This document shows positions 47,085 to 57,550 of a stretch of DNA of 64,000 nucleotides, one piece after another; the stretch's first letter is position 1; every line of letters starts with the position of its first letter. This DNA comes from Allodiplogaster sudhausi (taxonomy: Eukaryota > Nematoda > Chromadorea > Rhabditida > Diplogasteridae). The stretch spans positions 11,337,001-11,401,000 of the forward strand of contig CALZFC010000005.1 of assembly GCA_945643635.1 (NCBI GenBank), written 5' to 3'. The notes beneath the pieces are model-generated. The model did no database searches. It saw nothing but the letters and a program-made list of their open reading frames with translations, and had not been told where the DNA came from. A program made the position numbers and the translations under genes.

Positions 47085-47240
47085 TAGGGCCGGCCGGCCC
47101 AACTTTCCAGGGCCCCGGGCCGGGCCGGGCCGGGCCGGGCCCAATATTCTAGGGCCCGGAAATGGATCGGGCTGGGCTGGCCGAGTCCTTAGGCCCGACG
47201 GGCTTGGCCGGCCCAAAATTTTTGGGCCCGTTAGCACCTC
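47085..47240. repeat. GGGCCGG-rich block inside the foldback element
   Basis: Strongly GC-rich, with tandem GGGCCGGGCC and repeated GGGCCCG/CGGGCCC words, open in several frames on both strands because it is nearly self-complementary. It contrasts sharply with the AT-rich surroundings. Confidence 0.6.
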
Positions 47241-48090
47241 TGCCGACGTAGTAAAGTGTCCCTTTTTTAAGGCTAAACATCAGGGACTGACATGAGGCTA
47301 AGCAGGTTAACACGAGGTTTAGCCTCATGTTTACACTGATATCAACATCCCTGCTTCCTTGTTATTGGTTTCTTTGCCATGGATAGATAGATAGAGAGAG
47401 AGAGAGTGATAGAGAGTCGTATTGGCAAATTCTTATTGTTAGATGCAACAACGTTTGTTGATACAGCTTCATTAAAAGGGCATAACAAAAACAATGTTCA
47501 GTAGCAGCAGCAGCTGAACAAAACGGGCCACTGTTCAGCTAAATACTTAGCATGCCACAAACTTTAGCAAGTTGCAGCGGTTGACTAAACGTTTGGATAA
47601 TTCACGTGATCCCCCATGCGGAACCGACATTAAACGGATTATCAGAACAAAGCATTTCTATTGTCCATCGGAGCACGGGCAAGAATTGAGAGGCAGGAGG
47701 GGGTACTGGCTGTTTTACTAGCCGTGGATGCGGAATCTTCTTTTTAATGTGCAAGGCTTCAACCTCGCCCTTGTGATATGTAATATAGTAAAAAAAACCG
47801 CCTTTCTCTGTAGAAGAACATCATATAGAGAGAGAGCGAATTTTCGGTATCTCTCTATGTGTTTCTCTCAATTTTCTTCCAAAATGGACGCAAAACAGCA
47901 CCGGTTGGCTTGGTGCCAAAAATGTTTCATTGAGATTTTACCACTTTAATGTATACATATTTTTACAAAAATTAACACGAAGTAAGAGGATAGCGCGATG
48001 GACCGATAAGTAAACTCTCTCTCGATCTCTCTCAACGATTTATGCTAATTCTCTCAATGAACGCAAAACAACACAATTTGGCTTTTGACC

Positions 48091-48275
48091 GGCAACATGA
48101 GGATAATAAGAGACAGCGAGAGAGCATGCCTTTTGAAGAGACTCTGCTCAACATGAATCGCAGAATCTTGACTCAATGTGGACCGGGTCAAGATTCTGTG
48201 CCTCATGCTAAGCAGAGTCTCTTCAAAATGCATGCTCTCTCACTTTGTCTCTCCTTCGCCTCATGTTGCTGCCTG
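48091..48275. repeat. imperfect hairpin with ~85-bp arms
   Basis: Bases 48091-48175 and 48187-48275 are inverted copies sharing GAGAGAGCATGC, TTTTGAAGAGACTCTGC and CAGAATCTTGAC, with several mismatches. It sits inside the larger foldback element. Confidence 0.75.
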
Positions 48276-48793
48276 ATGCTAGCCGGAAAATCATATCAGG
48301 CTAACTCTAATTGTAAGGGAACAGGCATACACAAGAAGTTGCAGTACTAATTGAAAGCGGACTCTATGGAATGTTCAATGGATCCAAAAGAACCCCAAAG
48401 AGGTCCCTAAAAGGTTACAAACTGGTCCCCAAACGTTGTCAAAAACATCCTTAGAGTCATCTCTGAATGGTTCAAAAGGCTCCAAAAGCTACCAAAAGTG
48501 TCCCCAAAAGTTACCAAAAGCATCCCCAAAAGTTGCCAAAAGTTTCCCAAAAAGTTACCAAAATGGTCCCCCAAAAGGTAACAAAAATTTGTGCGCAAAT
48601 GTCCATATGCGCAAGTGTCTGTGCGCAAGTGTCCGTGCGCAAGTGTCCTTGTGCGCATGCGTCCATGTGCGCAAGTGTCCTTGTGCGCAAGTGTCAGTGC
48701 GCAAGTGTCCGTGCGCAAGTGTCCCAAATGTTTGTGTGCGCAAGTGTCTGTGCGCAAATGTAGTCCATCCGATCCGGCATAGAGGTGATCCGG

Positions 48794-49435
48794 TTCATCT
48801 CTCCACCTTGAAAATTTGTCAAATGGAAACAATATTCATAGATTAGAAATGCTCCGAAGGAAGCTCCGAAAGGGGCACTTAAGACGGAGAAGACAGAGCC
48901 ACCATTATGGGCACCTGACAAGGTGGAGATGGAGAAGAAGGAACCCTAGGGTTCGGCTGCTTTACGCTTTCGATCTAGTTATGTATGCAAAATGGGAGTA
49001 AAGTAAATAAATAAAAGATTATCGATTTTTTAAACTGTTTATTCTCTTATCGGGTTAATGTGATTGTGGAATGGACGAGGGAGGTGCCTGGAAATCAAGG
49101 GGTCGCAACCGGCTCCGAGCTCGAACCTACTGCCACTTACATACATATGCATGTACATATGTACATGTATGTATACACGGTTGAGAGACGGAAGGCAATA
49201 ATTCGATTGGAATCTTGGGATAATTAGCCCTAAAAAATTTGGTGTGAATCAAGCATAAGAGAGCAGGCAGATTCAGTGAGCATTTCAGCCGCAAAAGTAC
49301 GTCACAATGCCACTCTTTCAGCTTCGGTCAGTTCGTTTTTTTAAATTTGTTTTTAGTTGTTTGCAGTTGAAAATAGTCAGATCAATGGTTTTTTAAAGGC
49401 ACACTAAATAAGTAAAGATTATTATACATAGCGAA
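48794..49435. other. spacer before BTB copy 2
   Basis: ATGT microsatellite at 49138-49175. The stretch 49190-49290 resembles the region upstream of copy 1. A basic open frame at 48816-49001 has no recognisable feature. Confidence 0.35.
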
Positions 49436-51775
49436 ACGAACGTGCTGCTCTCTTCTATGCGATGGCTGCGAACGAAAGTGGAAGCGGTCGAGCGATTGCT
49501 GCTCAAGAAGGCCGGCATTGTCGCCACGTCGGCAAACAAAGTTGAGGTATTATTTTTTTAAATATATAACTATATATACGTATTTATATATGTATGTATA
49601 TATTTCTGGCCTCAACATCCCGTATTGAGCTTCTGAAACGCAAAGGTATCAGTCACGACAAAACCATTTTTCAATATTCTTAAGCATTTTTTCTTTCTAG
49701 AATTATACTCTGGCCGAGAATTTTGCAAACGAGTTTAAATAATAGTTGTCTTCTTTCTGTCTAATATATTCCAGTGGCCACAGTCACTCGAGCCTTGTCC
49801 ATTCCAATCGCTGGAGCAGTTCAACATCGGGTGGAAGGTCTTTCTTCCTGAACTAACCATAAGCAAGAACAACGGAAAGTCAGAGCTGTACTTTTTATTT
49901 AATACGGTCTTGCTACCGAGAAGTGTCCGAACGGTTTTGCTGATTTAGTATTACACCGAACAAGCTTTGGTTACCTTTCAGATCACATAATATCCAAGTG
50001 GGCAACCTTCCTCTTCGTCTAACAGCTTCATTCATCGCAGGGATTGTACTCCAAGTCATTGTGCAGGTTGAATTTATCGTTTCAAAAACGTCACAACCAA
50101 CAACTGTGTCTCTATACATATGTATGTAGCTACCCGTTCCCACTTGAAAATCCTATCCTGCCTTCTTCGTATCCTCGAACATAAATTATGATCTTCCGAA
50201 TGTGTAGGAATATCTGAAGACGATCAAAAATTACATATGTATGTATGTATATATAGGTTGATATACAATCGCACACGGCTCGCAGAATTGGACGTCAAGT
50301 GCGCGACGACTGGCCAAAATTCATCGAAATGTGACGATACCAAGGTGTTCACTGCAGACGACAACGCATTGACGATGTGCATTTACAATCCCGGGTGGGC
50401 AGGGATCGTGATAATGGTAAGACGCAGAACTCTCCTTAAAGCGAACGCATTAAAAAAAACAATTAGTTAGTTTGTTTTTCAGACTCATGCTTTCGATTTA
50501 TTCATAGTTTTTATGAGAGTAGATGATAACTGTGATTATTGAGACTCTTTACTGAAACTTTTGCGGGCAAAAGAACACCTTTTCATTTTCTTGCCCTTCT
50601 TACACTACGCCTTGAGCAGCTCATAAAGTTTACATTAGGCATTCTATTTGTTGCTTACGCAAGAATAAATAAATGATGAATAAAAAACAATTAAAAAATA
50701 AATAACAATTAATGAAAAAATGCCCTTTTTTTCTAGCTCGATATTTGCATCTTTCGCTTTGTTCGCGAGGGCGCCCTTGCTGACTTCTCTCAAGCAGCGC
50801 CAGAAGCGGCCGTCGAGCAGAGCGTCCGTCTCAGAGCCGGCGGCCGTCTCTTCAACGTCAGCCGCGCGCTCCTCATGCAACGCTCCTCACGCAATTTAAA
50901 TAGGCAATGTTCAACGGCAACTTCAACGAGTCGAACGAGCAGGAGATCGAGTTTCCAGAGATTGATGATCAAGCCTTCGAGTACATCCTTCGCATGGTTT
51001 ACCCTGAGCGTCTCAAGGTTTTCTTATTCATTATTAAAGTGACATTTTTACAAATTATTGCATTCATAATTCATAACAACGACATTAATACACTTCCAAC
51101 TTGTTCGGTTGCATCCAGATCTAAGAAAAGGAATTCGCTTCTTTGTTCTTTGCAGATCTCGGATCACAAGGTGTTTTACGCAGACGACGGCCAGCTTTTT
51201 CAATACATTTTGTTAAAGATAGAAGCATCAAATGAAGAAGCCGAAAGTTTACCTAAGATTTATTTTGGTAACATTTATTAATTTATGACAAGAGTGAGTT
51301 TTTTCCAGATTGTTGAAGGAATCGTTCATCTCGCTGACTATTTTGGTATTGATTTGGTGCTCACGGAATGCGATCGCTTTCTCGCGTGCACAAATGAATT
51401 GTCGCTCATAGATAAGGCAAGCTCTCATAAAATAGATAAGCATGATCAAAAAGCCTTTCTAAAATACCGTTCATGTAACTAATGACCGATTTTTGGTTAG
51501 TTGGCACGGTCATCTTTTCTCTGGAATTTCTTCAGCCATACGCCCATAAACTTCCATTTGAACAGCTTCGCCTCGCGCACCGCTACAACCTGCGACGACT
51601 GCAGTACAAGCTGTTTGAGAAGATCGACTTGGCCGCACTCCGAACAAGCGTCCTCGCGGACGCTGCCTTCAACTATCTCCCCGCTGCCCTGCAACTTTTT
51701 CTGCTCCTCAAAGCCTACGTGCCAAAACGGACAAACAATAGTGGGACCAATGATGCAATTCTCTTAATGTTCTAG
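49436..51775 (+). pseudogene. MATH-like/BTB gene copy 2, damaged 5' half
   Basis: Exons 49436-49546, 49775-49878, 49982-50066, 50257-50416, 50737-about 50879, 50904-51017, 51156-51170, 51309-51416 and 51536-51775 (TAG). The BTB half is well kept: RLFNVSRALLM, NEQEIEFPEIDDQAFEYILR, VEGIVHLADYFGIDLVLTEC and FEQLRLAHRYNLRRLQYKLF. Damage: the ATG of copy 1 is ACG here (49436); the 50257 exon is 160 nt against 174, shifting the frame; and the BTB exon after CTCATG joins the next through only about 26 nt, with the codons for IHSTFFQ lost. The 51416 donor is GC (AAG|GCAAGC). A shorter BTB-only protein remains possible. Confidence 0.6.
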
Positions 51776-52029
51776 AATTTTTCTACGCCCAATTCTACAC
51801 CCATCATTTATTTGACTGTCTTGTTCATTGCCTTCATGTCATGCGGTAATTTTCTAATTGTAAGCGAGCAAGTCATAAAATGCATCTGTTTATGTTTTTT
51901 CTTCTTCTTCAGATCTCGCTTTTTACTTTCATTTTTGTTCTGCCACACGATTATTTTCACTCGAGACAAGCGTTTGAGACATGACATTGACTACAGTGCC
52001 AGATCAATTAACCAAGTTTAAGTTGCGAT

Positions 52030-52128
52030 AAACACTTCATTCTACTGGCTGCTGAACACCCGCAATATCAGCGACCCGGCCCGGCCCTGGCTTTGGACAT
52101 ACGTGATTTTCGACGTAGTAATGTAAGC
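52030..52128 (+). other. orphan membrane-like exon
   Basis: An open segment encodes NTSFYWLLNTRNISDPARPW and LWTYVIFDVV and ends at a GTAAGC donor. It looks like a TM exon of an unrelated gene left between BTB copies 2 and 3. No partner exon was found. Confidence 0.25.
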
Positions 52129-52379
52129 ACCTGAAATGCTAAATGTTATGCCATATTTATTGTGCGGTAAAAGAAAGAATCTCACAATTATGACAGTTGC
52201 CACTGTAGAAAGCAATAATTCTCTTGGAAACTAGATTAGTGAAAAATGGAGTGTGATTCGCCACGTAAACAAACAAACAGATTCAGTGAACGTTATAACA
52301 GAATACATAGGGATCAGGTGACTTAGAAGAGAACATTCGGAAGAGAGAGAAAACAAGATTAAGAGAGCGAAAAATCAGA

Positions 52380-52560
52380 TTTCTGGTTAGCTTGTTTCGT
52401 TGATCAATTTGAACTGCTTCGCCTCGACTGCAGTTCAAGCTGTTGAACCTGAATGACTCCTCACTGACGCTGCCTTCGACTATCTCATTCCGCCATGTAT
52501 ACCTGCCAAAGTGGACCAATGAGTGATGTACATAATCCTCTTATTGTAAATGTGCTTGAA
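52380..52560 (+). pseudogene. BTB gene copy 3, small remnant
   Basis: Bases 52405-52500 match the last exon of copy 2 (TTTGAACTGCTTCGCCTCG, then CTGCAGTTCAAGCTG) but with internal deletions and an immediate TGA. The ~120 bp upstream of it resemble the upstream regions of copies 1 and 2, so most of the gene between has been lost. Confidence 0.5.
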
Positions 52561-52953
52561 GTTTTCTACGCGCAATTTATCATGCACTCCTTCACCAGTG
52601 TTCTTCAGTACTGTGGTGAACGAGGGAATTGTAAGCGAATAATTTTCTAAGCATACAAGTAATAAAATATGCCATTTTAAGTTTTTTTTCTAAACACTCT
52701 TTTTCCTTTAGACTTTGATCTGTTCTTCTAACTGATACTGTAGAACAATAAACCTTTATTATACAGTGATACAAAGTGTATAGAAACATATCTCGGAATG
52801 TGAAATCAAAACTACGAATCAGCATGAAATTAGCGGGGAGGCTAGCGGTGTGCAAGAGTGGACTTTGGCATTCTTCCAAAAACTAAATGGGCGGAGTCGA
52901 GAAAAGTGGGCGGAGCTAAAGTAAAAAGGGGCGGGGCATCATAAGGCCGGTCA

Positions 52954-53861
52954 TCAGCCGCTGCGTGGCGACGCGGCCGGCACCTTGTAGAAGCCGTTCA
53001 CCGAGACTCGCTGCTGTCCGGATGCCTGATGAAAATATTTTTTAGAATTACAAATTAATCATGATCTCCCGCCCTTGTGTCCGGCGAATGGCGCGAATTC
53101 AAAAGCGAGTTTTTGCCTACTGTAACCGAACCACTTGAATAATAACAGTAATAATGCCGCACGAATGATACCGGAAGTTGCGAGAGAAAGGCCGAGGGCG
53201 GCGCGGCTTGGCGATGCGTACGCGACAGGGTGGACGGAGCCTGCAACGAGCAAGTTGATGTTTTCATTGTTAAAACACTTTAATTTAATGTGAATAAAAA
53301 TTTGGTACAATAATGATAATGCCACACATTTCCGACGCATACTAACTTGTACAACCCTCTTATTGCGCTGTAATTATTCAATGGAGTATTAGTATTTAAA
53401 TGGCTCTTTTTGTCGAACCAAGTGTGGGCTGGGAGTAATGTATGTAATAAGTAATTGTAATGTTTATATTTTACTTTATATGACAAAAGCCGGTGTCACT
53501 AGCCATGTCGACGTGCGAATCAGCGACATGAGGGCGGGCGATGACCGAGTGAGAGGGAGAAGCTGGAGAAGGCTGCTCGACAATGACGACGCGTTGTTCC
53601 ACGACGGGCGCAGGAGGACGGAAGACGGCACGGATCTCCGTCGGCGGCTGCTTCGGAATGGCGACGGCAGAAGGCTGAGGGACGGCAGACGCGAAGGGAG
53701 ACGCGAAGAGCACGCGGTGGTAGGGAAGAGGCTTCTGCAAGGAAGAACGGCTGATGTTGAGGAATTAAAGGACTATCAATTCATTTGAAATTTACATATG
53801 AATATGAGGGCAGCGGGATTTAGAAGAGTGTGGATAGAAAAAGAGGGAGAGAGCGTATGGC

Positions 53862-53909
<48 letters not shown>

Positions 53910-54347
53910 AGAGAAGGAAAGAGAGAGGGAAAGAGAGAGAGACAAAGGGGGAGAGAGGGAGAGACAGAAGGAAGAGACAGAGGGAGAGACGGAGGGAATA
54001 TACAGAGGGAGAGACGGAAGGAATAGACAAAGGGAGAGGCAGAGGGAGAGAGGGGATGGAAGGAAGACGAACCAGTTTCGGGTAGATCGGTGCCGTGGGA
54101 GCTGCCGGCTGCTGGCCGTAGCCGCCATTCGAAGGTGAAGAGAAGCCGGTCTGCAAGGTAGGAGGTACATATTACATATATTTGCGTGCTAAATTTGTTT
54201 ACAGAAGGAATGGAGAAAGATGGAGAGAGCTAGAGACATAAAGATAAAGGGAATAGACGACGAGAGATATGGAAGAGAGGGAGAGAGAGAGATTAGGAGT
54301 TACAGATCGAGAGAGAGGAAGAAAGAGCGACAGAAATCGAGATAGAA

Positions 54348-54396
<49 letters not shown>

Positions 54397-54542
54397 ATGC
54401 ATACCGGGCTGCCGTATCCGGAAGTGGGCAGAGAGGAGTAGGAAGCGGCAGTCGAGGAGACGAGTCCGAGAAGCGAGAGAGTGACGAGAGTGAAGGCAGA
54501 GGAGGAGAGAGGGCAGAGAAGCGAGAGACGGCCGGGCATCAT
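52954..54542 (-). CDS. proline-rich secreted protein, possibly cuticular
   Basis: Exon 1 (54542-54405) starts MMPGRLSLLCPLSSSAFTLV and gives a strong signal peptide followed by SYSSLPTSGYGSP. Exon 2 (54150-54073) encodes SNGGYGQQPAAPTAPIYPKL. Exon 3 (53734 to about 53500) is Pro/Val-rich (PQPSAVAIPKQPPTEI, RPPAPVVEQRVVIVEQ). Exon 4 starts at 53240 with SVHPVAYASPSRAALGLSLA. A terminal exon at 53025-52954 (ASGQQRVSVNGFYKV) is likely, but its junction with exon 4 is unresolved, since exon 4 also reaches its own TGA near 53056. A TATA box lies at 54866-54859 upstream. Low-complexity Gly/Pro composition suggests an extracellular structural protein. Confidence 0.55.
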
Positions 54543-54858
54543 CTCCTGCAAGCGGTAAAATGGCGAGTTAAACAATTTGAGGACACACTGCCACAATCGA
54601 AAAGAACTTGCGCATAACAGATATTCAATAAAATTCTGCCTACATAAATCATTTTTACATATTCAGGTGAAAACATTATAATCTCGCCTCGCCGCAGGAA
54701 AAGTTGGAGATGAACATTTTCAATAATAGACTAAATGAAATTAATAATAAATAGCATTAAGACAGATTCGGGAGCAAAAAAAAAGGCAAGGAAGATAATC
54801 ATAGTAGGGAGTAGAGAGAAGGCACGTCCAATGAATGCAGCGTGGCGAAGGAGAGCCG

Positions 54859-54866
54859 CTTTTATA
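54859..54866 (-). promoter_or_regulatory. TATA box of the proline-rich secreted gene
   Basis: The minus strand reads TATAAAAG about 320 bp upstream of the ATG at 54542, leaving room for a 5' UTR. Confidence 0.45.
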
Positions 54867-55031
54867 CTGGCCATCCCGAAGAGGGAGCGGCCGCGACCGG
54901 TCATCGCGCACGTGACTTTTGAGAGGTTATGCGGAGATCATCGTTAAGGATGAGATGGAGATGGTTATGCGGCAGCGAGGCAAGACTCTAATCAGTTTTC
55001 TCCTTCTTCATTTCTGCACCCCATACTCCAT

Positions 55032-55077
<46 letters not shown>

Positions 55078-56039
55078 CATTCTCTCCTTCTTACCTCTCT
55101 CTCTCACTTTCTCTCTCTATCTCTCTTTCTTTCTCTGTCCCTCTTCCCTCTCGTTGTTCATTCTATCTATACTCGTATATGTTTGAGCTCCTGACACAGT
55201 CAGTGATCTCCAAATCAACTTAACGTTCTCTACGTGCTTTTCCTTTGTTGCAAGACCGAACCTCATCATCATCATCATCTTCTCTCTCACTCTCTCTCCC
55301 TCTCTCTGCTCATCTGCATATCTCATGCAGTTTCATTATCCGCTCTCTCTCGCTCTGTCATTTATTATATCGTATTTAGAAGAAATGGAGGCAGTAAAGG
55401 GCGTTGCATTGAATTATTTAAAAAAAAAGTATTTATTCATATATTCATAAAAATTTTAAACAATACAATCCTCGACATGATTCACAAAATTTGCTCCGTC
55501 ACAACCACAAACTACATGAAATATGTTTTGCAAAATGTTGTGCTTCATACACTTCCTGGTACAATTGTTCCATGCTGTGAGAGTCTGAGTAGAGTGAAGG
55601 GCTGAGGGGATGGGAGAGAGATAAGAATAGAAAGAAAGAGAGAGAGCGAGAGAGAGAAAGAGAGAGGCATAGAAAGAGAAGAAGGAGAGAGAGAGAAAGA
55701 TGGTGACTGTACCACAAAGGGAGCAAATGAGAGTACAAAGAACGAAATTGGTCAGCGTTGACAAACAAGAAGGTTGTGATCTACCCATGTCACTAGAGAG
55801 ATTTTTAATATGTATGAATCAAAATAGGCATGGCGAACTTATGAGAATATGCACGCACGGTACATACATTCGATGCAGCCGACTCGAATGGAATGAAGCC
55901 ATGTAGATACATTTGAATAGTTCTTCATTTTCGATAGAAATACAGGAAGTTTTGATCTTTTCGACGTCTTTTCGTTACACGCTTCAAACAGCTTGCAGAA
56001 TACGATAGAAATGATACAATATCCGGCTCAGATGGCACA
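54867..56039. other. microsatellite-rich spacer
   Basis: No exon recognised on either strand. Several low-complexity ORFs derive from CT/GA tracts. Confidence 0.4.
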
Positions 56040-56047
56040 TATAAAAG
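56040..56047 (+). promoter_or_regulatory. TATA box, duplicate of the S2 promoter
   Basis: TATAAAAG in a context (GGCACATATAAAAGGTCG) resembling the S2 promoter (GGCATGTATAAAAGGCCG). A signal-peptide-like ORF follows about 440 bp downstream. Confidence 0.4.
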
Positions 56048-56478
56048 GTCGTGATTTGCGCGGGATTCATCGAAGGCTCTTGAATATTGAAGGTTGACAC
56101 TTCCCCTAGGAAGAAGATCGTGACCTCTTTTTCTCCCTGACGCCACTCTTTATTCAGAAAGACAGCGAGGCAGAGATAGGGAGAGAGAGATAAAGAGAGA
56201 GAGAGAGAGAGAAAGAGGGAAAGAGAGAGAGAGGGGGGCAGAGATAGACGGACCGTGAGAAGAGTGGGATAAGCCAATTGTAAAATTTATATTACAGATG
56301 TTAGTTATATTACAGATATTTGTCTCATTTTGTCAGAAGTGACTTTTTTTCTGTGAATAAACCCACTTTCGGCCATCGTTAAATTGTGCAGGTCATTTAT
56401 ATGGCAGCATCATGCAGGATTATCAATGGCATATTTTGTAACTATTTTTAGAGTAAATATTCAAGATGGCTACGGCCC

Positions 56479-56703
56479 ATGGGGTGTGTCCTGCTCGCTT
56501 CATTCGCGATTCCTGTGAATGCCGCATTCCTTGGTTTGAACCTCATAATTTTAAGTTTGCCTGCATTTTATTGCAGTCTCTTCTCTCTAAGGAAATTACA
56601 AAAGGGCGGACCAAGGAGACCCCTAAGGAGACCACCAAGTGGACCTCTAAGGAAACCAGACAGGGGCTGGCTAAAGAGTCCTCTAACACGGGCATCGGTC
56701 TAG
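56479..56703 (+). CDS. short ORF with signal-like start and Arg/Pro-rich tail
   Basis: A 74-codon ORF begins MGCVLLASFAIPVNAAFLG, similar in position and ending to the S2 signal exon, and ends in a cationic, proline-rich tail (KGGPRRPLRRPPSGPLRK). A GT-AG intron at 56534-56576 is possible but would change the frame from this ATG; starting at the ATG at 56466 and splicing also leads into the Arg/Pro frame. I infer a decayed S-type first exon or a small cationic secreted peptide gene. The tail DNA is an imperfect AAGGAGACC repeat, so the composition could be a by-product. Confidence 0.25.
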   Translation: MGCVLLASFAIPVNAAFLGLNLIILSLPAFYCSLFSLRKLQKGGPRRPLRRPPSGPLRKPDRGWLKSPLTRASV

Positions 56704-57352
56704 GCTTTCCCGGGGTTATGGAATGGGTTACTACTTACTATATATGTACCGTTCGAAAGCTCTCGTCGAGTCGAACCGTTACGGTGTGAAAAAGTTAAAC
56801 GAAAAATCAAGATAGGAATGAATGATCAATCTCTCCATTTCTCCATCTCATGGACACAGAAATGTGTTGCTGAAATGTGTGTGATGCAACATCGATGATG
56901 TTGTTTACGTTTAGTGATAGGCAGACATGGAGTGGCAACAAAACACAAAAAGGAAGGAAAAGGCGAGACAGAGAGGGATTGAGAGAGCGTCGAAGGCAAG
57001 TTCAAAGAATGGAGAAATGACAAACAGGAGAGTGTGATCTGCTTGGCCGATTCTGATTGTGATGAGACCGTCAAAATTGGACGCATGCTGAGGATCCTGG
57101 ACGAAAAAATATGTACATACATATATGTATTTCATCGCCTACATACACATCTCTGCTGATTGTGAGGAAACAGTCTCATGTTTATGAGTTATGAAACTAT
57201 AAACCTGCTTTCTCTCTCTTTCTCTCTCTCTCTCTCTTTCTCCCTTTCTCTCTTTCTCTCTCTCTTTCTTTCTCTCTCTCCCTCTCTCTCTCGATCTATT
57301 GTCATTTGATCCCGGAATATGAAAGAATGCAATATGCGTCTCTTTTGGCATG

Positions 57353-57360
57353 TATAAAAG
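57353..57360 (+). promoter_or_regulatory. TATA box of gene S2
   Basis: TATAAAAG just after a CT microsatellite and about 190 bp upstream of the S2 ATG, followed by GTAC-rich sequence that may contain the start site. Confidence 0.5.
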
Positions 57361-57550
57361 GCCGAGAGGTTTACTACTGGAGTACAACTGGAATGCAGCA
57401 CTGCTCTTGCTGACCACGAGTCTAAGCATTTAGACTTGGTTTAATATATTTAATCACTTATTTACATATTTATACATTTATATTTAATCTTTATAATAAT
57501 AATTATAAAACCAAGTTAAATTGTTTAAGACGTAATCTTTTTTATAGCTG

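Larger units (their letters stand above)
46535..48777. mobile_element. 2.2-kb foldback element with minisatellite arms
   Basis: The left arm (about 46535-46900) contains tandem ACTTGCGCACAAGGAC-type units followed by TAACTTTTGGGGATGCTTT units. The right arm (about 48370-48777) contains both arrays in reverse order and orientation. The 16-mer CATAGAGGTGATCCGG lies at 46519-46534 and again, in direct orientation, at 48778-48793, exactly flanking the element, like a long target-site duplication. The interior includes a GGGCC-rich block, a GA microsatellite and another hairpin. No transposase was found. ORFs in the arms on both strands are repeat artefacts. Confidence 0.72.
53868..57295. repeat. 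cluster of GA/CT microsatellites
   Basis: Runs of (GA)n or (CT)n lie at about 53868-54060, 54283-54396, 55037-55145, 55612-55705, 56161-56245 and 57205-57295, on both sides of three TATA boxes. Arg/Glu- or Ser/Leu-repeat ORFs across them are artefacts. Tracts like these can act as GAGA-type promoter elements, but that is inference. Confidence 0.7.

Noticed and set aside
48407..48846. Cys- and Arg-rich ORFs (CASV/RKCPCAQ repeats)
   Set aside because: Translation of a minisatellite in the foldback arms; open in several frames on both strands.
53798..54170. Overlapping ORFs on both strands with Arg/Glu or Ser/Leu repeats
   Set aside because: Products of the GA/CT microsatellite; the true minus-strand exon there is only 54073-54150.
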